Part shown: piece by piece, positions 5,434 to 12,468 of the stretch
How the letters are laid out: each line of letters begins with the position of its first letter
How positions within the stretch are numbered: the first letter of the stretch is position 1
Origin: Alistipes sp.
GTDB lineage: Bacteria; Bacteroidota; Bacteroidia; Bacteroidales; Rikenellaceae
Assembly (NCBI GenBank): GCA_017559615.1
Contig: JAFYRB010000050.1
Coordinates: forward strand, 1 to 12,468
Length of the DNA stretch: 12,468 nt
Direction: 5' to 3'
Translations under genes and position numbers: made by a program
The notes under the pieces: generated by a model
The model's database searches: none
What the model was told of the DNA's origin: nothing
Seen by the model: the letters and a program-made list of their open reading frames with translations, nothing else

Positions 5434-7524
5434 ATGGTTACAAAGAGAATCTTAATAGTTTCAAAATTATTTCTAATCGCATTTATATTGTTAGGATGTA
5501 ATTTTACGGTTGTGGCGCAAGATGAAGTTTCCACATCTGACAATAAATATGTATTAGCACAAAAACATAGCCCCATCGGTTTCGATAACTACCAGTGGGC
5601 TACATACTATTACAATGGAAAGTATACATACAACATACGCGGCTATATAGCGAGTGAGACGTTTGGTAATGTAGAGTTTTTAAAGGTTAATCCTTCGGGA
5701 ACATCGTTTGCTCTATTGACAAAGAAGCAAGAGAAATCGAACGTATCTATCTATGATTTATGGAAAGCAGAGCATAAGGTAGGCGAAATTAAAAAAGTAA
5801 ATGATGCTTCGGCTATTGTATATACCCCTGATGCTAGAAAACTTGTGGTAGCAACTCCTGCTGGAATATTGATATATGATGCACAAACATATGCGGCAAT
5901 AGAACGCATAGCATCTCCTATCACGGCTCGTCAAATGGTAGTAAGTCCTAATAATTATTATTTGGCGGCAACAGATGGAAATAGATTGATTATCTGGAAT
6001 ATGGAGTCAAAGAGCGTACGTAAGGAAGTTGAACTTAATGTTAAGGTTAATGATATCGCCTTTTCTAATGATAGTAAACTTTTTGCTGTACTCACAGATG
6101 ATGGAGAACTCGCTATTTATGACACCCAGGATTTTCTTATCAATAATACGTATGATGCTATGGGCGAGGCAATTGATTGTGAATTCCACCCCGATGGTAA
6201 ATATATAGCAGTCGTATGTAGTGATAAACGTATTGCTCTTGTAAATATGATGGACAATACAGACCGTAATTACATTGATGAAGAGTTGGGCGGAATGAAC
6301 GATATCCATTTTGTAAAGGATAATAATGAACAAATGTTTCTTTTGTATAATACTACAGATGCTCTTGTTTATAGAAGAATAACAGAACTGGCGCCTAATT
6401 ATACAAAACTTCTGTCTGATGAACTTGCTTTAATGATGAACGAGTGGATGAAGCAGATGCCAGATGAGTCCCTTGAGGAGTATAAACTTCGTGTTAATGA
6501 TAATACACGTATTGAGCAGATGCGAGTGTATGAGCAGGAAATCGCGACACGATTGGCTGACAATCTTGTGATGATGTCTGAAATTACACTTGGCAACTAT
6601 AATCTGGAATCAAATATGCTTTCGGTTAACTTTGATAATATGCCAACCATCTTCCTCGAAGTTCCCTCGGCGGATATTAATGGATTTATGAATGTTGCTG
6701 ACCTTGAATTTAACAATATGAAATATGGACTTACAAACGAAGATAAGTTTGAGTTAATCTACGTAGATATACGAAATAAGACTACAGGCAAGATTTATAC
6801 CTACAATAATCTTGCACGTCGTTCACTTGAGTATCTAAAAATGGATGAAGCCTTTGTTCCTCTTGAAGTAATTCAGCAGTCAAATTTGCAAGAGATGAAA
6901 CTGCAAGAGATAAAGGAGACTATAGTTAGTATGGCAAAGGAGCAAAATACCATTTCTGACCATACTAACATTACAGTTAAAGCAGATGTTGAGTCTTCTA
7001 CTAACGCTGATGGTAAGAGAATTATGAACTATGTGACTAATTTCTCATACACAGTTAAAAAGGAGTTTTCGGCACAAGAAGACTTTGCTCCTGGTAAGTA
7101 CAAGACAGAAGGGTCTGGAGCCGCTAAGTCGATGATGCAAATTATTAAGCAGGCTCTCGAGGGGGAATTTGCTCAATATGTTAAGGAAGGTAAAAAACTA
7201 TTGGTAAAGATTACAGGTATGGCAGATGCTATGCCTATCAATGGCACTATTGCATACGATGGTTGTTATGGCGAATATGTTGGTGAGCCTGTGTACAAAA
7301 ACAATGTACTAGGCAATATTACGTTGACTAAGGCCAATGGTATCAAGGAAAATGAACAACTTGCGTTTGTGCGTGCATTGGGCGTAAAAGATTATCTCAC
7401 AAAAAATATTGTGGGTATATCAACTATGGATACAGATTACAATTATAATATCGAGGTAACAGCAGGTAAGGGTGGTGAGTTCAGAAGAATCACGGTACAG
7501 TTAATCTTCGTAGACGCCTTTTAA
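5434..7524 (+). CDS. Exported beta-propeller protein with OmpA-like C-terminus
   Basis: This is a 696-residue protein. The N-terminus is hydrophobic, with a possible lipobox (LLGC, Cys22) and also a signal-peptidase site at VVAQ (residues 26-29), so it is exported, but whether it is a lipoprotein is open. Residues about 70-330 have WD40-like blades, for example VNPSGTSFALLT, YTPDARKLVVAT, VSPNNYYLAATDGNRLIIWN and FHPDGKYIAVVC. Residues about 338-480 form a module that starts WMKQMPDESLEEYKLRV and is related to a module in the next protein. Residues about 545-696 (EGSGAAKSMM, KITGMADAMP, NEQLAFVRALGVKDYL) resemble an OmpA-type domain by the N..LA..RA..V..YL pattern. It is probably a scaffold or sensor that holds the operon's enzymes. 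The gap to the next gene is 20 bases. Confidence 0.8.
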   Translation: MVTKRILIVSKLFLIAFILLGCNFTVVAQDEVSTSDNKYVLAQKHSPIGFDNYQWATYYYNGKYTYNIRGYIASETFGNVEFLKVNPSGTSFALLTKKQEKSNVSIYDLWKAEHKVGEIKKVNDASAIVYTPDARKLVVATPAGILIYDAQTYAAIERIASPITARQMVVSPNNYYLAATDGNRLIIWNMESKSVRKEVELNVKVNDIAFSNDSKLFAVLTDDGELAIYDTQDFLINNTYDAMGEAIDCEFHPDGKYIAVVCSDKRIALVNMMDNTDRNYIDEELGGMNDIHFVKDNNEQMFLLYNTTDALVYRRITELAPNYTKLLSDELALMMNEWMKQMPDESLEEYKLRVNDNTRIEQMRVYEQEIATRLADNLVMMSEITLGNYNLESNMLSVNFDNMPTIFLEVPSADINGFMNVADLEFNNMKYGLTNEDKFELIYVDIRNKTTGKIYTYNNLARRSLEYLKMDEAFVPLEVIQQSNLQEMKLQEIKETIVSMAKEQNTISDHTNITVKADVESSTNADGKRIMNYVTNFSYTVKKEFSAQEDFAPGKYKTEGSGAAKSMMQIIKQALEGEFAQYVKEGKKLLVKITGMADAMPINGTIAYDGCYGEYVGEPVYKNNVLGNITLTKANGIKENEQLAFVRALGVKDYLTKNIVGISTMDTDYNYNIEVTAGKGGEFRRITVQLIFVDAF

Positions 7525-7544
7525 TCTCAAAATCTTTTGTAAGG

Positions 7545-10154
7545 ATGAAGAAAATTGTTGTATTTATATTGCTGATAATAGGAGCGTCAATGCACAATCG
7601 TGTGTCGGCGCAAGACTTTGAAAGAGCGCAAGAATTACATCGTGAATTTAATCAAATGAGAATAGAGGGCTCTCAAGCGACCGAGGCCGAAATATATTCA
7701 ACATTATATAAATGTTACAAAGAGTATGTTGCTGTATTAAATTCTACTGAAAAATCTGAACTCAATTACGATTCTGCCAAACAGGGACTTTTAGAGATAC
7801 ACCAATATCTCTACAATGGTGCAGCATATTATCAGAATCGAGATGATAAACAAAATTCTTACACATTTGCACAGGCATATATTGATGTAACCTTGATGGA
7901 TGCATTTCAAAACATCAAGTTTATTAAGAATGAGCAATTTGCCAATATTGCGTATCTTGCAGCTTTAGGTACATACAATACAAAGAATTACGAAAAAGCA
8001 ATTCAATATTTTGCAGTATACTTGAGCACTGGGGATAAAAGAAAGAGAGAGGATGTATATGTATTTATGGCACAGGCGTGTGTCCTTGTCGATATGAAAA
8101 CGGTGGCTATAGCTGTCTTTGATGAAGCTATTTCTCAATATCCCCAAAACTATAGCATATTATCAATGGCAATTAACTATTGTTTAGCAAACGAGAATAA
8201 CACCAAATTGGAGCAATATGTGACTAAAGCTGTAGCCATAAGACCTAATGATGAAGCATTGCTTAATATTCAGGGACAACTTTACGAAGAAATTCAAGAG
8301 TTTGGAAAGGCTTTGGATGTATACAAGCATTTGGATACATTGAAGCCTGACAATATGCTCATAACACAGCATATTGCATTGAATTATTATAACTTGGGAG
8401 TAGTAAACTTTAATAAGTCCAACTTGCAGCAATCAGAAACAGAAGCAAATAAATATGAAGATATATCAAAGGAGTATTTCTCTTCTGCAGTGGATTATAT
8501 GAATTTGATTTTGCAAAATACGCCAAATCAAGTGAAATATATGCAAGCATTGGCTATTGCATACGATTGTTTGGGTATTGTAAGTGAGTTTGAAGCAATG
8601 AATCATAAGTTGGAGGAGATTGGTGTGCCTGCTATTGAGGCCAATGTTACTCCTACATTAATGGATTACTCTTCAAAGAATCTTACACTTGCGAGCAATC
8701 TAGACGGAAAGACTGCAGCATCAGGAGAATCCACGACACAGTCAAATATATTACAGATGCTTGTCCAACAAGAGTCTAGAAAGCAATCGAAGGAGACTCC
8801 TTTGTATTCTACATATGCAAAAGAGTATGTAGAACCTCGAATTAAAGCTTGGCAAGAAAAAGACCCTTACGAAACAGTTGCTGAGTATCAAGAACGAGTA
8901 TCTGTAGAGGCTCGCGAAACAAAGAAAAAGGAGTTATTGAAGACTGCTGAGGCTAATTATATTCGTGCGTATGCAGGTAATGTTCGAATCAATGATATGA
9001 AACTTAAACCGTATGATGCGGATAATCAGGCCTTCCTTATTGAGTCTCCATATGGCGAATTAATTGTTCCTGTTCCCCGTGATAAAAATGAAGCAGCCAT
9101 CTTTGAGCGAAATTGGAACGGTATGCAGGTAAAGGAACCTGAATTTTATATTAGCAATGACAAACTATTACTTTCGGCTTTAACATTTGTGACTCCTATG
9201 GGTAATACATATAGGTATGATAATAAAAATAAGCACAATTATGTTGAGACTATTGTCGATATAACTTTCGAGCCCATTAACACAAACTTGATAGCGGCTA
9301 ATGCAGAATCCGAGCAGGAGTTATTGAGAATTAAGAAACGTACTCTTACAATTGACGGAGTGAAATCAGACGTTGATGTTAATATTCCAGAAAGAGAAAG
9401 TAAAAGTGCAAATCGTTATGCGCTTATTATCGCCAACGAAAACTATAGTATGGTATCAGAGGTCCCATTTGCTTTGAATGATGGTGAGAGATTTGCTGAA
9501 TATTGCGAAAAAACACTTGGTATACCAGAAAAGAATGTGTTGATATACAAAGATGCCTCGTTTGGTATTATGTTGAATGCTGTAGATAAGATTAAAAAGA
9601 TAGCGTTGGCACATAATGGTGATATAGAGGTGATGTTCTATTACGCAGGTCACGGTATTCCCGATGAGGCTAGTAAAGATGCATATCTGTTACCTGTTGA
9701 TTCAGACGGTAAGCAAACTAAAGTTTGCTACTCTTTGAATGATATTTATAATGATTTGGGAGAACTAAATGTGCAATTTGTCACAGTATTCCTCGATGCC
9801 TGCTTTAGCGGCGCAAAGCGTGACGGAGGTATGGTGTTGAATGCTCGTGGTGTCGCTATTAGACCTAGGCCCTTGGACCCTAAAGGGAATATGGTTATTT
9901 TCAGCGCAGTGTCGAATGACGAAACAGCATTGCCATATAATGAAAAGGGACACGGAATGTTTACCTATTTCTTGTTGAAAAAGTTGCAAGAAACATCAGG
10001 AGATGTTACATTAAAGGAACTTGGAGACTATATTAATCAGAACGTAAAAAGTGAATCTATTCTTGTGAATAGCAAGCAGCAAACACCTACCGTAAAAGTC
10101 TCATCTTCTATGGATGATAGTTGGCAACAAAGAAAACTAATACTAGCCGACTAA
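7545..10154 (+). CDS. Exported TPR-caspase (peptidase C14) protein
   Basis: This is an 869-residue protein. Signal peptide ends VSAQ (about residue 23). TPR-like helical repeats run over about 129-345 (ALGTYNTKNYEKAIQYFAVY, LYEEIQEFGKALDVYKHLDT). A middle module (436-570) starts WQEKDPYETVAEYQERV and is homologous to the one in the propeller protein. The caspase domain starts at Arg624 (RYALIIANENY). It has His703 in FYYAGHGIP and Cys753 in LDACFSG, followed by VIFSAVSNDETALPY and GHGMFTYFLL. The His-Cys dyad is intact. The Asp just before Ala-Cys matches metacaspases, which cut after Arg or Lys, so basic specificity is possible. The signal peptide puts this protease outside the cytoplasm. 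Cleavage targets are unknown and may include operon partners. Confidence 0.9.
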   Translation: MKKIVVFILLIIGASMHNRVSAQDFERAQELHREFNQMRIEGSQATEAEIYSTLYKCYKEYVAVLNSTEKSELNYDSAKQGLLEIHQYLYNGAAYYQNRDDKQNSYTFAQAYIDVTLMDAFQNIKFIKNEQFANIAYLAALGTYNTKNYEKAIQYFAVYLSTGDKRKREDVYVFMAQACVLVDMKTVAIAVFDEAISQYPQNYSILSMAINYCLANENNTKLEQYVTKAVAIRPNDEALLNIQGQLYEEIQEFGKALDVYKHLDTLKPDNMLITQHIALNYYNLGVVNFNKSNLQQSETEANKYEDISKEYFSSAVDYMNLILQNTPNQVKYMQALAIAYDCLGIVSEFEAMNHKLEEIGVPAIEANVTPTLMDYSSKNLTLASNLDGKTAASGESTTQSNILQMLVQQESRKQSKETPLYSTYAKEYVEPRIKAWQEKDPYETVAEYQERVSVEARETKKKELLKTAEANYIRAYAGNVRINDMKLKPYDADNQAFLIESPYGELIVPVPRDKNEAAIFERNWNGMQVKEPEFYISNDKLLLSALTFVTPMGNTYRYDNKNKHNYVETIVDITFEPINTNLIAANAESEQELLRIKKRTLTIDGVKSDVDVNIPERESKSANRYALIIANENYSMVSEVPFALNDGERFAEYCEKTLGIPEKNVLIYKDASFGIMLNAVDKIKKIALAHNGDIEVMFYYAGHGIPDEASKDAYLLPVDSDGKQTKVCYSLNDIYNDLGELNVQFVTVFLDACFSGAKRDGGMVLNARGVAIRPRPLDPKGNMVIFSAVSNDETALPYNEKGHGMFTYFLLKKLQETSGDVTLKELGDYINQNVKSESILVNSKQQTPTVKVSSSMDDSWQQRKLILAD

Positions 10155-10170
10155 ATAAAATACTTTCAAA

Positions 10171-11046
10171 ATGAAGAATAAAATTATTTTAGCAATTATA
10201 ATAATTCTTATTAGTCCGTTGGGTTTGTCTGCTCAGCGTGTCAAAAAAGTGTATGGTGAGTATACTTATTATGCGGAGCCTGACGAGTCACCTATCGAGG
10301 CTAAGAGTATAGCATTGGAGAGAGCAAAGATTAATGCTTTGGCTAAGGAGTTTGGTACTGTAATCACACAAAGTACAACTCTGTCTGAGTCTTCAGACGA
10401 TGGTAAAGAGCATAGTTTTTTCTCTCAATATAGCGAATCAGAAGTTGAAGGAGAATGGATAGAGGATGCAGCTGAACCTGAATACAAAGTTATATACAGT
10501 GACAATACGGGTGGTATAGTCGCTACGTGTAAAGTCTGCGGTTTAGCGCGTAAGTATACGAATATGGCTGCAGAGTTTGAGGCTCTTGTATTGCGTAATC
10601 ATCCAGAGCAGAAAGATGCAGATGTCATTTTTAAGAATTCTGAAGATATGTATTTGTATTTTCAGTCATCATCAGATGGCTATGTGGCTGTGTATTTGGT
10701 TGATGAGTCCCCTACGGCTTATTGCTTACTCCCATATAAATCCGATGGTGATGGTCAACAGCAGGTTAAAGGCGGAGAAGAGTATGTTTTTTTCTCGAGA
10801 GAGAAGGCTAAGGCAGAAAAAGATATGGTTGAGCACTATTATCTAACAAGTAGTGACGGTATTGAGCGTAATAAAATATATGTAATTTTCTCAAAGAATT
10901 CCTTTACTAAGGCTGTAGACCATAATACACAACAGAGCCTTCCTCGAGAACTTAGTTATGTTGATTTTCAGCATTGGCTCGGAAGACTACGTGCGCACGA
11001 CCCCGAAATTGGAGTAAAATCAATACGTATAGAAATAAGGCCATAA
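10171..11046 (+). CDS. Exported DUF4384-type protein
   Basis: This is a 291-residue protein. Signal peptide ends LSAQ (about residue 22). The first domain (about 28-130) has the LPP20/FlgT-type pattern: SIALERAKINALAKEFGTVI, then VEGEWIEDAAEP, then IVATCKVCGLARK. The second domain (about 145-245) looks like DUF4384: MYLYFQSSSDGYVAVYLVDE, then YCLLPYKSDGD, then GEEYVFFS. DUF4384 is known to occur fused or next to caspase domains in bacteria, and here it is 16 bases after the caspase gene. The molecular role is unknown. I infer a ligand- or protein-binding partner of the caspase in the envelope. It is the last gene of the operon. Confidence 0.8.
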   Translation: MKNKIILAIIIILISPLGLSAQRVKKVYGEYTYYAEPDESPIEAKSIALERAKINALAKEFGTVITQSTTLSESSDDGKEHSFFSQYSESEVEGEWIEDAAEPEYKVIYSDNTGGIVATCKVCGLARKYTNMAAEFEALVLRNHPEQKDADVIFKNSEDMYLYFQSSSDGYVAVYLVDESPTAYCLLPYKSDGDGQQQVKGGEEYVFFSREKAKAEKDMVEHYYLTSSDGIERNKIYVIFSKNSFTKAVDHNTQQSLPRELSYVDFQHWLGRLRAHDPEIGVKSIRIEIRP

Positions 11047-11071
11047 CGATTTGCTTAGCAATTTGAGTGAT

Positions 11072-11099
11072 AAATGGGCGTTGTTTATGTTGCCCACTT
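11072..11099 (+). terminator. Possible terminator after the operon
   Basis: TGGGCG (11075-11080) pairs with TGCCCA (11091-11096) around a 10-base loop. The flanks AA (11072-11073) and TT (11098-11099) extend the stem past one mismatch. It lies 26 bases after the last stop codon. The following sequence (CTTTGTGT) is only weakly T-rich. A small A/T hairpin AAATTA/TAATTT (11105-11120) follows and ends in TTTTCT. Confidence 0.45.
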
Positions 11100-11163
11100 T
11101 GTGTAAATTAAGGCTAATTTTCTGATTTTCATTACTCCACCGATCTAAAGGTATTATCACCCC

Positions 11164-11256
11164 TGTTACGATAAAACGAGATTCTCGATTTTTGGTAACA
11201 CGAATGTAGATGGTAGCAGTACCATCTTTGCGTACCCTATCCTTCCTGAGGATGGG
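11164..11256. other. Series of three adjacent hairpins
   Basis: Hairpin 1 (11164-11200) pairs TGTTAC with GTAACA outside and AAAACGAG with CTCGATTTT inside, with one bulge. Hairpin 2 (11208-11227) is a perfect 8-bp stem, AGATGGTA and TACCATCT, with loop GCAG. Hairpin 3 (11236-11256) pairs CCTATCCT with AGGATGGG with one U-G pair and a five-base loop. Gaps are only seven and eight bases. No reading frame of note crosses the region. It could be a structured RNA, or the end structure of a mobile element whose transposase remnant lies 200 bases on. Confidence 0.5.
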
Positions 11257-11437
11257 TGCAATCTTGATTTACGAAAATTATGCAAGCGAATTCAATCTCA
11301 AAGGTGGTATAATATTTGGTATAACATTCTTGATAAAATCTACTCGCTGGTTAATACTGATTTTACTCAATATCTGTGGTCCGTCTTAGTGATTTTTGAG
11401 GACTGATTCGAGAAAACGGCATAGTAGAAATTGCCTT
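11257..11437. other. Intergenic stretch, no gene recognised
   Basis: One plus-strand frame (about 11232-11408) is open without a plausible start and shows no motif. A direct repeat GGTATAA lies near 11304 and 11318. It may be decayed upstream transposase sequence, but I cannot show this. Confidence 0.35.
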
Positions 11438-11768
11438 TATCCGGTTTAATGGTCAAAAAAGAGACCTACAATGAATGGCATCATAAATGGGATTGTGGCT
11501 CAAAGAGCGTAGCCTTGACCCTCAAATCAGAAAGAATCACTATACTCACCGCAGAGTGCGAACTGCGTATTTTTCATTAAAGCGTAATATGCAGTATCTA
11601 TGGACATTCTATGATTATCCAGGAACTCACTTACCAAATACAAACAATTGTTTAGAAGTTGTAAATACAGATCTAAAAACAACGTTACGCGTACATAACG
11701 AATTGAGCAAACGAAATAGAATGATTGTCATAGACGAATATATCCGTCAGAAAATACAACTGAAGTAA
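11438..11768 (+). mobile_element. Frameshifted 3' remnant of a DDE transposase gene
   Basis: The frame from 11487 gives 93 residues with LKERSLDP, HYTHRRVRTAYFSLKRN, YLWTFYDYPGTHLPNTNNCLE and LRVHNELSKRNR. This is the C-terminal pattern of Mutator/IS256-like (IS1249-type) transposases. In these, NTTNxxEG carries the last catalytic Glu; here the Glu is kept (residue 57) but the Gly is lost. Just upstream, in another frame, VKKETYNEWHHKWDC matches the sequence expected before FLKERS, so a single-base frameshift lies near 11500. The rest of the transposase is missing. The element is dead. Terminal inverted repeats were not identified. Family assignment is by motif memory. Confidence 0.7.
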
Positions 11769-12039
11769 CACTATTCCAAGCCCCAAGATTGTACATATAA
11801 TCTCTAAGTTCGTCGCGTGTCGCTAAGCGGTAATAACGATAGCATTGGGAAAGACTATGTCATAATCTAAAATGGCGTAAATCCTCAGTGCTATGCTCTA
11901 AATATATGACGCCTTTTGAAGTCTTGTTATGAAATCCCCATAGACTTGTTTTTGCTGGACAGCGAGGGTTGTTAGGGTGAAACAGATACAAATCGCCGAT
12001 GCGAAAGATAGTGTTTGCTGTTAATTTGCGTTTCTTCAT
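11728..12039 (-). pseudogene. Small gene broken by an in-frame TGA, in the right arm
   Basis: From ATG at 12039 the frame reads MKKRKLTANTIFRIGDLYLF and continues for 59 residues to TGA (11862-11860). It then stays open: HSLSQCYRYYRLATRDELRD, then YMYNLGAW, to a stop at 11730-11728. The second half has the same basic/aromatic character as the first, so I infer one gene of about 85-100 codons with a Trp codon mutated to TGA. Function is unknown. A promoter and leader hairpin lie upstream in the repeat arm. Its last codons overlap the transposase 3' end on the opposite strand (11728-11768), so the true C-terminus was probably replaced at a junction near 11770. ATG 12039 is preferred to GTG 12075 because it is the start shared by both arms. 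Confidence 0.55.
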
Positions 12040-12300
12040 ATTGTATAGTTTTTGCACAATCAAAAAAAAACGCACGAATCCTCAATGCCCAATCGAGATT
12101 TGTCAAGAGAAGTTAAATAAAACTTTGGCCGAGGACCGTGCGTACAGTCCCGGCTGTTTATCCAAAATCTTATTACTTTTCTCTCGATCTCGATTGAACT
12201 GAACATCTCGTAATACAAATGTACAAAATATATTCATATATCCACACAAAGAACTGTCGAAATTAGCTCCCAGCAGCATATTTAGGTCTCATATCTGACT
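11965..12300 (-). repeat. Long inverted repeat, right arm (336 bp)
   Basis: Reverse-complement copy of 328-662. This arm continues without a break into the small pseudogene (to 11728), whereas homology in the left arm stops at about 662. The right arm is therefore probably closer to the source copy, and the left arm is a truncated duplicate joined to other DNA. The two arms enclose about 11.3 kb. If the molecule is circular they are also only 368 bases apart across the junction. Confidence 0.9.
12216..12250 (-). promoter_or_regulatory. Bacteroidetes-type promoter in right arm
   Basis: Minus-strand copy of the left-arm promoter, with TTTG at 12250-12247 and TACATTTG at 12223-12216. It points leftward into the window, toward the small pseudogene that starts at 12039. 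Confidence 0.55.
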
Positions 12301-12334
12301 GTTAAGCCACGATTAATAACCCTAAAACATACGC

Positions 12335-12372
12335 AAATGGCACTCTTCCCGATTGTGGGTGGAGTGCCATTT
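12335..12372. terminator. Bidirectional terminator hairpin spanning the end overlap
   Basis: An 11-bp perfect stem (AAATGGCACTC at 12335-12345 pairing with GAGTGCCATTT at 12362-12372) encloses a 16-base loop. The loop contains a further CCC/GGG pairing, and A- and T-rich ends flank the stem. It lies 27 bases past the stop codon of the acetyltransferase fragment on the minus strand, where a factor-independent terminator is expected. Only the right half (21-31) is visible at the left end, because the window starts inside the stem. Confidence 0.75.
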
Positions 12373-12468
12373 GTATTTATGATGCGGGCGTAGTCGCCTT
12401 ATATGGCGAGGTTGTTAATCTCTTTTTGGATTCGGTCCAGGAAGAGTGATGCGTGTGCTCCGTCCATC
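12342..12468. repeat. 127-bp direct terminal repeat, right copy
   Basis: This is an exact copy of bases 1-127 in the same orientation, ending at the last base of the window. On this side the sequence just upstream (12335-12341) completes the terminator hairpin that is cut off at base 1. Joining the two ends therefore makes a sensible structure. That fits closure of a circle of 12341 bases, but it also fits any direct repeat. Confidence 0.95.

Noticed and set aside
10577..10846. 89-codon plus-strand frame
   Set aside because: It lies inside the DUF4384 gene in another frame, and the encoded sequence lacks any domain pattern.
11860..11862. TGA read as a sense codon (recoding), because two broken genes contain in-frame TGA and none of the intact genes ends in TGA
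   Set aside because: The five long genes (about 2700 codons) contain no in-frame TGA and use TGG for Trp. The TGAs occur only in genes that are broken in other ways too.
1..12468. Phage genome with direct terminal repeats
   Set aside because: The repeats are exact and the length fits an assembly overlap. No capsid, terminase, portal, tail or lysis gene is present, and the genes encode exported Bacteroidetes proteins.
1..12468. Plasmid
   Set aside because: A circular form is possible, but no replication initiator, partition, mobilization or toxin-antitoxin gene is visible. The truncated genes look like chromosomal debris.

Overview
The window looks like DNA from an AT-rich member of the Bacteroidetes, most likely Bacteroidales. 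The evidence is promoter boxes of the TAnnTTTG type, start codons without a clear Shine-Dalgarno sequence, export signals that end in Ala-Gln, and the protein families present. There are no rRNA or tRNA genes, no CRISPR array, and no replication, mobilization or phage genes.

The core (about 2557-11046, plus strand) holds five genes that all begin with export signals. In order they are a small LPP20-like protein, a coiled-coil protein with a C-terminal transglutaminase-like domain, a beta-propeller protein with an OmpA-like C-terminus, a TPR protein with a C-terminal caspase (C14) domain, and a DUF4384-type protein. Genes two to five are separated by only 16-26 bases and form an operon with its own promoter. 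Gene one is set apart by a terminator-like hairpin. Both enzyme domains keep their full sets of catalytic residues. The propeller and caspase proteins also share a homologous central module. I infer an envelope-located processing or sensing system with no cytosolic member. Its substrate and function are unknown.

The flanks are debris from other genes. On the left, minus strand, are the last 41 codons of a chloramphenicol-acetyltransferase-like gene, a C-terminally clipped formyltransferase and an N-terminally truncated M42 aminopeptidase. On the right are a frameshifted transposase 3' end and a small gene broken by an in-frame TGA, with converging reading frames. An inverted repeat of about 335 bases (about 96% identical) lies near each end. 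Each arm carries an inward-facing promoter, a leader hairpin and the same small-gene start. Outside the arms, the first and last 127 bases of the window are identical in direct orientation. This means either a circular molecule of 12341 bases or a chromosomal segment between collapsed direct repeats.

Two intergenic stretches are rich in secondary structure that the genes do not explain. One is a pair of mutually exclusive pairings and a 12-bp hairpin at 2288-2378. The other is a tight series of three hairpins at 11164-11256, downstream of the operon.
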